From Chloroflexota bacterium (GTDB lineage Bacteria > Chloroflexota > Anaerolineae > Anaerolineales > Villigracilaceae), in NCBI GenBank assembly GCA_013112685.1, contig JABFGC010000001.1:992001-1056000 (forward strand): a DNA stretch of 64,000 bases, in the 5' to 3' direction. Made by a program: the position numbers and the translations under genes. Shown here piece by piece: positions 17,064-26,091 of the stretch. Every line of letters begins with the position of its first letter. The stretch's first letter is position 1. The notes beneath the pieces were generated by a model that did not search any database, had not been told where the DNA came from, and was given only the letters and a program-made list of their open reading frames with translations.

Positions 17064-18129
17064 ATGGATCGAAAAATTTTGATCGTGGACGATCATCGCG
17101 ACATATTGCGCCTCCTGCATGCCTCCCTGGATTCGCTCAAGAACAGGGATATCAAGGTGTATGAGGCGCCGTCGGGGGAGGAGGCGCTTCTCGAATCCAC
17201 CCGCCAGAAAATTGACATGCTCGTCACCGATTACAAACTGCCGGGCATGACCGGCGTGGAGTTGATGCACAAGATTCGCGGGCGTCACCCGGAGGTGAAG
17301 GTCATCCTCATCACCGGCATGACCGACAAAAAGACCCGCGACGAAATCCTGAACGCCGGGGCGCTCGCCATCTTCGACAAGCCCATCCCCATGGCGGATT
17401 TTCTGGATGCCGTGGAACGCGGGCTTGGACTCGTGCAAACCATTTTCCCGGCGGAAAAGCCGGGCGAACAAGTGGAAGAACACCGCCACTCGCGCATCTC
17501 GGACCTGCTTGCCAACTTCCGGCAGGACGTCAACGCCGATGCGGTTTTTCTTCTCAACGACCGCGGACTGGTGCAGGCGCGCACCGGCAAACTGTACGAC
17601 CCCAGTATGGAGGTCTCGCTCATCTCCACCCTTATGGCGATCCACAACGCCAGTTTCAAAGTGGCGCGCCACAACCACCAGGAGGCGTTCGATTCGTATC
17701 ATATTTTCAGGGGCGGCGATCACGATCTGCTCTTCCTGCCGGTCACGCCGATGTACGCCCTGCTCGTTGCCGGAAGCGGGCTTGCCGCCGAGGAACGCAT
17801 GCTTGAAACTGTGAGCGGTCTGCTCGCCCTGCGCGCCCAAGTGGAGAAAGCCCTCAAATCCCTCGGCGTGACCGGTGAATTGAAGGCGGTCGCCGAAGCC
17901 CAGCAAAAACCCGCCGCCAAAAAGCAAACCGATAAACTTGCCCGGGCGACTCCCGCCCCGGAGATGGGAAGCCCTGCTCAGCCAGGCGACCACCCAAAAG
18001 ACCAAAGCCCAAAATGCCGACGATTTTTGGAACGAAGCCGCGCAGAAGCACGCCAATAAATCCCCCAACCCCGAAGTCATCTCGTTTGAAGAGGCGCGCA
18101 AGCTCGGCATCATTCCGGGTGAAAAATAA
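17064..18129 (+). CDS. Response regulator with REC domain and roadblock-like domain (frameshifted near the end)
   Basis: The REC domain (residues 1-120) has the acidic pair in ILIVDDH, the phospho-acceptor Asp in MLVTDYKLPGM, Thr in LITGM and Lys in IFDKP. A second domain (about 145-265) resembles roadblock/LC7 proteins (DAVFLLNDRGLVQARTGKLY, then DLLFLPVTPMYALLVAG). At about 17950 the frame breaks; in the next frame the protein continues as EALLSQATTQKTKAQNADDF to IIPGEK at 18129, which is clearly coding. REC plus roadblock suggests regulation of a small GTPase or a gliding/polarity type system. No histidine kinase is adjacent. Confidence 0.8.
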
Positions 18130-18154
18130 ATTTGTGTTACAATTTCGCCCGCAC

Positions 18155-18225
18155 TGGGGCATGGTGCAATGGCAGCACACCAGCCTTTGGAGCTGTGGAT
18201 CTTGGTTCGAATCCAGGTGCCCCAG
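18155..18225 (+). tRNA. tRNA-Gln(TTG)
   Basis: The acceptor arm TGGGGCA/TGCCCCA, D-arm GTGC..GCAC, anticodon loop CTTTGGA (anticodon TTG) and T-arm CTTGGTTCGAATCCAGG are present. CCA is not encoded. A -10-like TGTTACAAT lies 11 bp upstream (18135-18143). Confidence 0.9.
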
Positions 18226-18366
18226 CCTGATTCCGTCCGCGCAAGCGGACGATTTTCTCAAACGGGATTTGTCGCGGAGCAACTGCATCGCCGCACAAAT
18301 CCTGTTTTCGTATGCCCCGCGCATTTCCTATTGTTTTATCAAGATGTGCGGGGCTGAGGTGAAACC

Positions 18367-19731
18367 ATGAAGATAACCGCTGTTCTCCTTGCCGCAGGGC
18401 AGGGTACACGCATGAAATCCTCATTGCCCAAGGTCCTGCATCCCGTTGCGGGCAAGCCGATGATCTGGCACGCCTTGCAGGCGATTCAACAAGCCACCAC
18501 CGAAAAGCCGGTTGTGGTGATCGGGCACGGCGCGGAGGAAGTGACTAGATACCTCGGCGACTCGGCGCAGACCGTTTTACAGGAACCGCAGTTGGGGACC
18601 GGTCACGCCGTGCTTCAGGCGGAATCCCTGTTGAAGGGAAACACCGACCTGGTGGTGGTCTCCTATGCCGATATGCCCCTCCTGCGCGGCGAGACCCTGC
18701 AAAAACTGGTGGAGACGCAAAAGCAAAGCAGGGGCGCGATGACCCTGCTGACGGTGGTGGCAGACGACCCGCGCGGGTTTGGGCGCATCATCCGCAAAGC
18801 CGACGGGTCGGTGGAAGCCATCGTGGAGGAGTATGTCGCCGCGCCGGAGCAGTTGAAGATCAAGGAATTGAATGTGGGCGGATATTGTTTCGACGCCAAC
18901 TGGCTGTGGGATGCCCTGCGCCGCATTCCCCAAAACCCCCGAAAGGGCGAATACTATCTGACCGACATCGTCGAACTGGCTGTCGCGGATGGACTATCCG
19001 TCCAAGCGATGGTGATGGACGACCTCGAAGAGATCATCGGCGTCAATACGCGCGTGCATCTCTCGGAAGTGGAAGCCGCCATGCGCCGGCGCATCAACCG
19101 CGACCACATGCTCAACGGCGTGACCATGGTGGACCCCGCCTCGACCTACATCGAAGCCGGGGTGACCATCGGCAGGGATACCGTCCTTATGCCGAACACC
19201 TGCCTGCATGGAAAGACCGAAATCGGCGAAGGCAATGTCATCGGTCCGAACAGCATCGTCCGTGACTCAAAGATCGGGAACCGTTGTAAAGTCCTGGCTT
19301 CGGTGATGGAAGGCGCGATTCTGGAGGATGACGTGGACATGGGTCCCTTTGCCCGCCTGCGCAAGGGCGCGCATTTGGGAAACCACGTCCACATGGGGAA
19401 TTTCGGCGAGGTGAAAGATTCGTATCTTGCCGAAGGCGTGAAGATGGGACACTTTTCGTACATCGGCAACGCCCGGATCGGCGCGAACACCAACATCGGC
19501 GCGGGGACGATCACCTGCAACTTCGACGGCGAAAGGAAACATCCCACCGAGATCGGCGAGGACGTGTTCATCGGCTCGGATACGATGCTGGTGGCGCCGT
19601 TGAAAGTCGGTGCGGGCTCGCGCACCGGCGCAGGTTCGGTGGTGACGAAGGACGTGCCCGAAGATACGCTGGTGGTGGGCATGCCCGCCAGGGCGATCCG
19701 CAAACTGGAAAGAAAACCGAAAAGGAAATAG
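18367..19731 (+). CDS. glmU: Bifunctional UDP-GlcNAc pyrophosphorylase / GlcN-1-P acetyltransferase
   Basis: The N-terminal uridyltransferase domain (residues 1-225) has LLAAGQGTRMKSSLPKVLHP, QLGTGHAV and YADMPLL. The C-terminal left-handed beta helix (230-454) has the hexapeptide repeats and NFGEVKDS, then IGAGTITCNFDGERKHPTEI, which carry the acetyl-CoA site. The length of 454 is standard. It makes UDP-GlcNAc for peptidoglycan and other cell-surface glycans in two steps from glucosamine-1-phosphate. It is followed 12 bp later by cdd on the same strand, so the two are probably co-transcribed. Confidence 0.97.
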   Translation: MKITAVLLAAGQGTRMKSSLPKVLHPVAGKPMIWHALQAIQQATTEKPVVVIGHGAEEVTRYLGDSAQTVLQEPQLGTGHAVLQAESLLKGNTDLVVVSYADMPLLRGETLQKLVETQKQSRGAMTLLTVVADDPRGFGRIIRKADGSVEAIVEEYVAAPEQLKIKELNVGGYCFDANWLWDALRRIPQNPRKGEYYLTDIVELAVADGLSVQAMVMDDLEEIIGVNTRVHLSEVEAAMRRRINRDHMLNGVTMVDPASTYIEAGVTIGRDTVLMPNTCLHGKTEIGEGNVIGPNSIVRDSKIGNRCKVLASVMEGAILEDDVDMGPFARLRKGAHLGNHVHMGNFGEVKDSYLAEGVKMGHFSYIGNARIGANTNIGAGTITCNFDGERKHPTEIGEDVFIGSDTMLVAPLKVGAGSRTGAGSVVTKDVPEDTLVVGMPARAIRKLERKPKRK

Positions 19732-19743
19732 GCAGGAAACTCC

Positions 19744-20149
19744 ATGACAGACGAAGAAAAACAATCCCTGATTGACTGGCAAACGAAGCCCGCCGCCGGG
19801 CTTACGTGCCGTATTCCAAATACCCGGTCGGCGCGGCGCTGCGCACCAAAAGCGGGCGGATGTACACCGGCGTGAACGTGAAAATGCGGCGTATCCGCAG
19901 ACCATGTGCGCGGAACGCATCGCCATTTTCAAAGCCGTGTCGGAAGGAGAGACCGAATTCGAGGTCGTGGCTGTGGTCACCAACAACGGCGGCTCGCCCT
20001 GCGGCGGCTGCCGCCAGGTGATGGCGGAATTCGGCTTGGATACCATTGTGCTGATGGCGAATGGGAAGGGGGAATTGGTGAAGGAATCCACCGTGAAAGA
20101 ACTACTCCCTGAAGCCTTCACGCCGAAACATTTGGTATCAGATAAATAG
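19744..20149 (+). CDS. cdd: Cytidine deaminase (frameshifted as read)
   Basis: Two single-base losses break the frame: at about 19772, where GACTGG should encode DL, and at about 19879, where GTGAAAATGC should read as VENAA. Restored, the protein begins MTDEEKQSLIDLANEARRRA, continues AYVPYSKYPVGAALRTKSG and keeps the zinc/active site NVENAAYPQTMCAER and SPCGGCRQVMAEF (Cys-Glu, and Cys-x2-Cys). Its length of about 135 residues is typical for the homotetrameric enzyme. It deaminates cytidine and deoxycytidine to uridine in pyrimidine salvage. Confidence 0.9.
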
Positions 20150-20223
20150 ATAAGAAGATAAATAGAGAGTAGTAAGTTGTAAAGCCAACAACTAATCTCC
20201 AATCTCTAATCTCTGATCTTTCC

Positions 20224-20982
20224 ATGCCCGACTTCCGCTCGTTCCGTGCTTCGGCTGTCGTCCTCCGCCACTCCGATTGGGGCGAAGCGGACCGTCTGCT
20301 CACGCTCTACACGCGGGAACACGGCATGGTCCGGGCGCTGGCAAAAGGAGCGCGGAAGGTCACCTCGCGCAAGGCGGGACATCTCCAGCCGTTCACGCAC
20401 ATCACCATTCAACTCGCAAAAGGACGCGACCTGTTGATCGTCACCCAGGTGGAAACGGTCAATGCCTTTCTGCCGCTGCACGACGACCTCGTAAAGACGA
20501 GTTACGCCGCCTATGTGGTGGAACTGCTCCTGCGTTTTTCGTATGAAGATGAGGGCGCAAACCCTTCGCTCTTTCGCCTGCTGGTGGAAACGCTGGGAAG
20601 AATCGAAAAAGAGCCGGATTCCTGGCTCTCGATTCGATATTACGAGATGAGGCTGCTGGACGCGGTGGGATTCCGTCCGCGGTTGTTCGAGTGCGCCAAT
20701 TGCGGACGCGAGATCAAACCGGAAGACCAGTTCTTCTCGTTCACGGCGGGCGGGGTCATCTGCCCGAGGTGCGGGGAGCGCTTGAAGAACCCGAGACGCA
20801 TCTCGCTCGAAGCGCTCAAATATCTGCGCCACTTCCAAAGGTCGGGGTACAGGGAGGCTTCACGGGCACATCCCAGCCCCGAGGTCCAAAAAGAGGCGGA
20901 AACGCTCATGCAGGGATACTTCACCTACCTGCTGGAGCGCGAGTTGAACACGCCGGGCTTCATCAAAAAGATCAAGCCGTAA
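20224..20982 (+). CDS. recO: DNA repair protein RecO
   Basis: The 252-residue product has an N-terminal OB fold (SAVVLRHSDWGEADRLLTLY, then ALAKGARK) and a helical C-terminal domain. It also has a four-Cys zinc site (CANCGREIK ... CPRCGE, about residues 158-182). It loads RecA onto SSB-coated single-stranded DNA with RecR. The start is taken as the ATG at 20224; no good Shine-Dalgarno sequence is seen, and the preceding 70 bp is a low-complexity AATCTC/ATAAATAG repeat tract. A terminator follows directly. Confidence 0.92.
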   Translation: MPDFRSFRASAVVLRHSDWGEADRLLTLYTREHGMVRALAKGARKVTSRKAGHLQPFTHITIQLAKGRDLLIVTQVETVNAFLPLHDDLVKTSYAAYVVELLLRFSYEDEGANPSLFRLLVETLGRIEKEPDSWLSIRYYEMRLLDAVGFRPRLFECANCGREIKPEDQFFSFTAGGVICPRCGERLKNPRRISLEALKYLRHFQRSGYREASRAHPSPEVQKEAETLMQGYFTYLLERELNTPGFIKKIKP

Positions 20983-21020
20983 CAGCCGGTTGGCTAATCC
21001 CCATCCGGCTGTTTTCTTTT
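20982..21020 (+). terminator. Terminator of recO
   Basis: ACAGCCGG (20982-20989) and CCGGCTGT (21005-21012) are followed by a T-rich run. The hairpin overlaps the last codons of the convergent PHP gene. Confidence 0.7.
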
Positions 21021-21774
21021 TATCTTCATCCTCCGCCGGATCGTATTGCTGAGCGGCTGGGTGTTGATGGGGGTGGATGCCGAGCGGGTATCGGAGGCAT
21101 AGCCGAAGCGCCGCAGGGTGATGCGGTGCACCCAACTGAGGATCGCCTTCGCCGAAAATTCCTCCTCGTACGGGATGGGGACGGTGGTGTTATTTTCCAG
21201 CGCCGTCCGCAAATCCTGCGCGGTCTCGCCGGGGAACCCGGTGCGCCCGGCGCCGACCGCCCAGTAAATGTGCGCGTCGCTGGCGGCGATCTTGGCAAGC
21301 GGCAGGTAGACCGAAATCTTGCGGGCAACCTTGTCGAAATTCTGCGTGCCCATGTTGTGCGTCTCGATGCCCTTGAGCGCGCCTTTTGCGCCCCGGGTGG
21401 GTCAGCGCGCCAAGCACTGCCTCCATCGAAAGGCTGTTGGGCAGGTTGTTGAACGGGTGCGGCGCAATCGCCACCCCGCCCTGCCTGCCGATGTGGATCA
21501 GCGTATCGTTCAACGTCATCCCGGCGGGCGGCAGGGTCTTGATGAACAGTGCCACCAGATGCCCGTCGCTGGTGCTGACCTCGGCGGCGGGAACGGCTTC
21601 GAGTCCGTAGCGCGGCGCGAGTTCCTGCGCCTCCAGCGAGCCGCGCATTTCGTCGTGATCGGCAATGGCGATCACATCCAGGCCGACGTCGGCGGCTTGT
21701 TTGAGAATGGCGCGAACGGTTGTAGTTGCATCTGGGGAGTAGATGGAATGGATGTGAAGGTCTGCGGTGCCCAT
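20994..21774 (-). CDS. PHP-domain metal-dependent phosphoesterase (frameshifted as read)
   Basis: The N-terminal metal motifs are DLHIHSIYSPD and IAIADHDE; further on come VAIAPHPFN and, after a frame break near 21390-21400 (in a CCCCGGG run), IAASDAHIYWAVG. All four PHP motifs (DxHxH, DH, PHP, SDxH) are present. The protein resembles the YciV/RnaAM-like and other PHP family 5'-3' exonucleases and phosphatases. The start at 21774 gives MGTADLHIHS. Substrate not determined. Confidence 0.8.
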
Positions 21775-21795
21775 GATCGTTGGTTGTTTATTTCC

Positions 21796-22999
21796 CTATG
21801 GTATTCGTTTGCTCCAGTTTAACACAAAAACCCACGCCGCTGCCAGCACGATCGGTTTGAGAACGCGCCACAGCAGGATGTGAAACCAGCGCCACTTGAA
21901 GAAATAGATGACCCGCGTGATGAACCAGCGGACGAACAGAGTTTGACCCACCCCGCTTCGCGCCACCCGACGCTTGTATCCGCGGAAGGAGAATTCGCCG
22001 CGCCGAAAGGACTCCGCGATCTCCTGCGCGGCGACGGCTCCGTAGCCCAGCGCCATGCTGATGCCCTCGCCGAAGATTCCATCCGCGCCGACGGCATCGC
22101 CGACGAGCAGAACACGCGGCACAGACGCCTTGTTCCGCGGGCTGTACCAGCGGATGGGATGACCTTTGATTTCGTAGTCGTTCAAATCGAAGCCGTGTCT
22201 CTTCATCTCTTCGGCGAGCGGCTCCTTCAATGCCGGACGTTTTCGGTCCGCGAGCAGGTTGGTATCGTAGACTCCCCAACAGCGCATGGGCGTCCCTTTG
22301 ACTTGCGTCGGAAAATCCCAAACGTACCCTGCGATGTTGTCCGGCACGGGGAAGAAATCGAAAAACGCAACCCGCCCTCTCCCAGCCTCCCCCATCCCGA
22401 CTTGGCGGGATAGGGGAGGTGTCCCGTTAGGGACGGAAGGGGTTAAAACCTCCAGCACCCTTGCCGTGTGCACCCGTTCATTCGGGAAGACGCAGCGGCG
22501 TGTGATGCCCTTCGAGCCGTCCGCGCCGACGACGATGGCGGCACGGAAATCTCCCCTGGTCGGTTTCAACGGTCACACCATCTTCATCGGGAGATATTTT
22601 CTTGACCGTTATCCCCTCTCTAATTTCTATTCCTCTACTCACTGCCTTTTGTGCCAGCCAGTGATCGAACTCATCGCGTCGGATGACGCGGAGTGCGTGA
22701 CGCTTCGGCACGCGCACGCTGAGTCCCTTGCCCGCGAAGTCGAAGCGGATTTCATCCGAATCCACGTACGGGACTTCGTTCACGTTCAAGCCCAGGCGTT
22801 CGAGGATTCGTTCCGCATCCACGACCAGCCCGCCCGCGCAAAGTTTCAGGCGTGGATAATGTTCCCTTTCGAGGATCAGGATTCGCTTGGTCAAATGCGG
22901 GGCGAACTTTGCCAGGTGAAGCGCGGTCGAAAGTCCGCTCGGTCCGCCGCCAATGATCAGGATATCGTGCCTTAGCATATCGCGGTTTGACGTTTCCAT
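21796..22999 (-). CDS. FAD-dependent oxidoreductase, geranylgeranyl reductase-like (frameshifted as read)
   Basis: The N-terminal FAD site (ILIIGGGPSGLSTALHLAK) and the family's PRLKLCAGGLV motif are followed by a frame break near 22545. The remainder starts at IVVGADGSKGITRR and contains the second FAD motif VLLVGDAVGADGIFGEGIS and a hydrophobic C-terminus that may sit on the membrane. The family reduces isoprenoid double bonds in lipids, quinones or chlorophyll. A Pro/Gly-rich stretch of about 25 residues (22375-22445) is encoded by an imperfect repeat unlike the rest of the gene and looks like an in-frame insertion. Confidence 0.82.
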
Positions 23000-23024
23000 C
23001 TCCCCATTTTGCCAGAAAATTTTG

Positions 23025-23063
23025 AGATCTGACAGTCACGCTGAAGGCGTAACTGTCAGATCT
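23025..23063. terminator. Hairpin between FAD oxidoreductase and MFS genes
   Basis: The perfect 12-base arms AGATCTGACAGT (23025-23036) and ACTGTCAGATCT (23052-23063) enclose a loop that can itself pair (ACGC/GCGT). It lies after the MFS stop and before the flavoprotein start on the minus strand. Confidence 0.55.
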
Positions 23064-23071
23064 GCGTTGAA

Positions 23072-24352
23072 CTAATCCGCCGCAACCGGCAGCTGGGCGG
23101 GCTCGATTTTTCTGCGCCAGAAGAACGCCCAATACATGAGAACGGAAATCGTGTAAAGCGTGATGGTCCCGATGAAGGGCGGGGTGAAACCGTATTTGAC
23201 TTGCAGCCAGCCGCTGATGGTGGGGCTGAACGCCCAGCCGAAATTCCATGCCATGCTGGTGAGGCTGGCAACCGTGGCGCGGCCCGACGGCTCGACGTGC
23301 TCCATCACGAAGGTCTGGTAGACGGGGCTGCTCATGTTCATCAGTGCCAGGCGGATGTAATAGGTAGCCGCGCCGACCCAGAAGATGGGCGAGAAGCCGA
23401 GCAGAATCAAAAATGGAATCGAAAGCGCCTGCGTGATGACCACGAGTTGAATCTTTCCGGTGCGGTCCGCGAGGGGCGGGGCGATGAGCAGCCCGATGCC
23501 CATTGCCAACGAACCCCACGCGAACAATGTTCCGATCACGGGGTCCGGCTGGTTGTGAACGACGCGGAAGAACACGTTCATGAAGGGCATGATCAATCCC
23601 GCGCCGATGGAAGTGATAAGCATCGGCAGGACCAGTTTGGTGAGCAAGCCGGGATTCTTCGCCGCGTATTGGAGGGGCGCAAACACCGCGCGCTGACCGC
23701 GGGCGATCTGCGGCGATTTGATGAACATCAACGGCAGGACGGCAAACGCCGCGCCGATGCCGGAAACGAGGACAGAGTTTCCATAGGCGGCGCCGCTGGT
23801 GGCGGAGACGTTCTGCGCCTGACCGATCCAGGTGGGCAGGTAGCCGCCGAGCCAACTGCCGACGGACGCCATAGTCATCGTCAGTCCCTGACCGAAACTG
23901 AAGAGGTAGGTGCGTTCCTTCTCGTCGCTGTTTTCCATCAGGAAGGGCGCCATGGTCACGCCCGCCAGGCTTTGGGCAATGCCGGAGATCACGTTCATGG
24001 CGTAGAGTGAGGTCTCGGTCTGCCAGAGCGCCATCGCCAGGATGGAAACGCTCAACAGCGCGCCAGAAATCACGAGCGAGCCTTTGCGCCCGAGCATGTC
24101 TGCCAGGTAGCCCATGGGCAGGGCGGCGATAAGAGCAACGAAACTGCTGGTGGTGATGAGGTTGCCCAGCACCGATTCATCGAAGCCGAGGCTGAGGGCG
24201 TAGAAGTTGAAGATGAGCCGGAAGACGCCCATCACCGCGCCGGTGATGATGACGTTCAGCAGATAAAGCCGCGCATTCGGCTTGAATGCGCGGACGTGGT
24301 TTCCGTATTCGTTCAGGATACGGAAGGGTTTAAAAGTTGCCAGGGTATTCAT
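23072..24352 (-). CDS. MFS transporter
   Basis: The 426-residue product has 12 predicted transmembrane helices. A family-A-like loop 2-3 motif (GYLADMLGRKGSLVISG) and the duplicate ADRTGKIQLVV after helix 8 are visible. The start ATG overlaps the stop of the ArsR gene, so expression is coupled to it. Membership in an ArsR-led operon suggests efflux of a metal, a metalloid or a compound sensed by that regulator. The substrate cannot be read from the sequence. Confidence 0.88.
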   Translation of the reverse strand: MNTLATFKPFRILNEYGNHVRAFKPNARLYLLNVIITGAVMGVFRLIFNFYALSLGFDESVLGNLITTSSFVALIAALPMGYLADMLGRKGSLVISGALLSVSILAMALWQTETSLYAMNVISGIAQSLAGVTMAPFLMENSDEKERTYLFSFGQGLTMTMASVGSWLGGYLPTWIGQAQNVSATSGAAYGNSVLVSGIGAAFAVLPLMFIKSPQIARGQRAVFAPLQYAAKNPGLLTKLVLPMLITSIGAGLIMPFMNVFFRVVHNQPDPVIGTLFAWGSLAMGIGLLIAPPLADRTGKIQLVVITQALSIPFLILLGFSPIFWVGAATYYIRLALMNMSSPVYQTFVMEHVEPSGRATVASLTSMAWNFGWAFSPTISGWLQVKYGFTPPFIGTITLYTISVLMYWAFFWRRKIEPAQLPVAAD

Positions 24353-25459
24353 ACGGTTTCTTTGATTTCTTCACCTTGGAGGAAGGCGTTCAGATTTTCG
24401 TACACGGCATCGAGCGTTTGTTTGCGGGCGGTGTAGCGGTTCTCTTCGTGCATCAGGCTGAGTTCCACCAGACCGGCAAGACGAAGTTCTTTGAGGTGAT
24501 GTGTCACGGTGGGCGGGCGGAGCTGTAACCTGCGGGCGATCTCGGAGGGTGTCAGGCTTTCGTGGGTGAGATAGCGCATGATTTTCAGGCGGGTCGGGTC
24601 GGCAAGCGCTTTGAGCATACGGACGAGCGCGTCTGGCACGATCTCGCCGGGGATGACGGACATATTCGCGGGGCGCGCGCCGAAGGTGAGGAACATGGTG
24701 TCCTGGTCGAACTTTTCGAAGAAGACCAGCGGTGTGATCCAGAAGGCGGGGGCGATGATAAAGGTGGAGGCGTTGAACTCGTCTCCGAGTTGGAGACCCT
24801 GCGAAAGGTCGGTGAACAGCTCTTCAAAACTCACAGTGGGGGCTAAGGCTTGGGCGCGTTCCAACCCAGCCCGAAGTACGGGTTCGATGCGCTTTTCCTC
24901 CTCCTCGAAAAATTCATGGTAGTAGGACTGAAACGCCGCCAGAAACGCTTCGCCCAGTTCCTCGGGGTCTGCTCCACCAATCCAGCGCGGATTCGACGGT
25001 TTCGCGTTTCATGTTGCCGTGCTTTTTGGAGAAAAGTTTTTGGAAGAAGTCCACATCGGTGGAGAGCACTTTGCCTTCGGCGGCAATGCGCAAAAGAATA
25101 TCCCTGAAGGCTTTGTGTTTTTCAATCTCTTCGGGGTTGTCGCTTTTATACGTTTCGCGGACGCCGTATACCTCGAGCATCCGCTCGGCGGGCGGGATTT
25201 GCTTGAACGCCCAGAGCGCGCTGATGGCGTCTTTGGGCGCGGGCAGGGTGTTGAGCCATTTGAGCGGAACGCCCAGGAGCGGGTACAACTCCTCCAAAAG
25301 TTTTCTTTCCGCCGCCGGAATGCGTGCGCGGACGCTTGCCGCATACGAGGGGCGGATGCCGAAATATTCAGGTTCGAGCAGAACGTGCAGGCTGATAAAA
25401 AGTTCGTAGGCGGTGCCGAAATCCCAAATGATTTTCGGGGAGAAGGTTGTATTGGTCAT
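24349..25459 (-). CDS. ArsR-family regulator with large N-terminal domain (frameshifted as read)
   Basis: The N-terminal half (MTNTTFSPKIIWDFGTAYEL to about residue 165) breaks at about 24960. It continues in another frame as ADPEELGEAFLAAFQSYYHE, then a linker and the ArsR winged helix at the C-terminus (LADPTRLKIMRYLTHESLTP, RPPTVTHHLKELRLAGLVEL). At about 370 residues it is much longer than a classical ArsR protein (about 100). The extra domain is probably a sensor (DUF5937-like arrangement). It is the middle gene of a three-gene operon. Inverted repeats at the operon promoter fit autorepression. Confidence 0.78.
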
Positions 25460-25487
25460 GGTTATCTTTTCGCTCCACGTTCAGGAT

Positions 25488-25523
25488 TCAGGTGACAGTC
25501 CGTCTTGCGGAACTGTCACCTGA
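25488..25523. terminator. Hairpin between the small ORF and the ArsR gene
   Basis: The 12-base arms TCAGGTGACAGT and ACTGTCACCTGA have a CCG/CGG-containing loop. It is related in its core to the hairpins at 2163 and 23025. Its place inside the operon suggests attenuation or processing rather than full termination. Confidence 0.5.
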
Positions 25524-25532
25524 GGTGTGGAC

Positions 25533-25763
25533 TTATTTTATTCCTTTCAGTTTTTTGCCGATGGAGATCAACGTCTCGCCGGTGTTGCTGTCAATGGTCT
25601 CGTTGAAGGGAGGGATGTGCTTGAAGAGCGTGCCAAGCGTGATGAGCGCCTGCCCGGTTTGGCGTGTGAAGAGACTGCGCGTGACACTTCCCACGTTTGC
25701 AGAGGACGAACTGGTGTAGACCTTTTTTTCTTCCATTACCTGCTCACAAGTTTGTGTAGACAT
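25533..25763 (-). CDS. Small protein, first gene of the ArsR-MFS operon
   Basis: The 76-residue, Ser/Thr-rich product (MSTQTCEQVMEEKKVY) has no recognised fold and no signal peptide. The start is preceded by AGGAGAG at a good distance. Its position between the operator and the ArsR gene suggests a role linked to the same signal. It has one Cys near the N-terminus. Confidence 0.55.
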   Translation of the reverse strand: MSTQTCEQVMEEKKVYTSSSSANVGSVTRSLFTRQTGQALITLGTLFKHIPPFNETIDSNTGETLISIGKKLKGIK

Positions 25764-25800
25764 GGCTCTCTCCTGTAAGATGTTAGGCAGACGACTGTTT

Positions 25801-25848
25801 TAGACCAATGTCTAATTAGATAATAGTCTAAATTAGACGGTTTGTCAA
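25801..25848 (-). promoter_or_regulatory. Promoter with ArsR-type operators
   Basis: Read leftward, TTGACA (25848-25843), a 17-bp spacer and TATTAT (25825-25820) make a good promoter. Three inverted repeats sharing GTCTAA/TTAGAC half-sites cover it: GTCTAAATTAGAC (25826-25838), TCTAATTAGA (25811-25820) and TAGACCAATGTCTA (25801-25814). This fits control by the ArsR-type protein. From 25849 to 26091 I see nothing further except a possible -10 near 26045. Confidence 0.7.
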
Positions 25849-26091
25849 GTATCAATTTTATGGGAAATTCCTACCGCAAATTCAAATTTTTACCGGCAAG
25901 TCCGCCAGGGTCGCCAGAAAAGCCTCGAAAAACTTGGCGACCTAGGCGTTCTAAGCCCCCGGAATAGGGGTGGCGGTTCGATTTTGTTCGTTTGTATCGG
26001 AGCGAAGTGGAAATTGGGTCAGCCGGGAAAACCCGCCCGAGGCTGTATAATTTTCCAATTCATCGGTCTGGTTTATCGAAAGGACGGAGTC

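Noticed and set aside
17004..18113. Long open frame on the strand opposite the response regulator
   Set aside because: Low-complexity, His/Arg-rich translation without domains; it mirrors the GC-rich codon use of the real gene.
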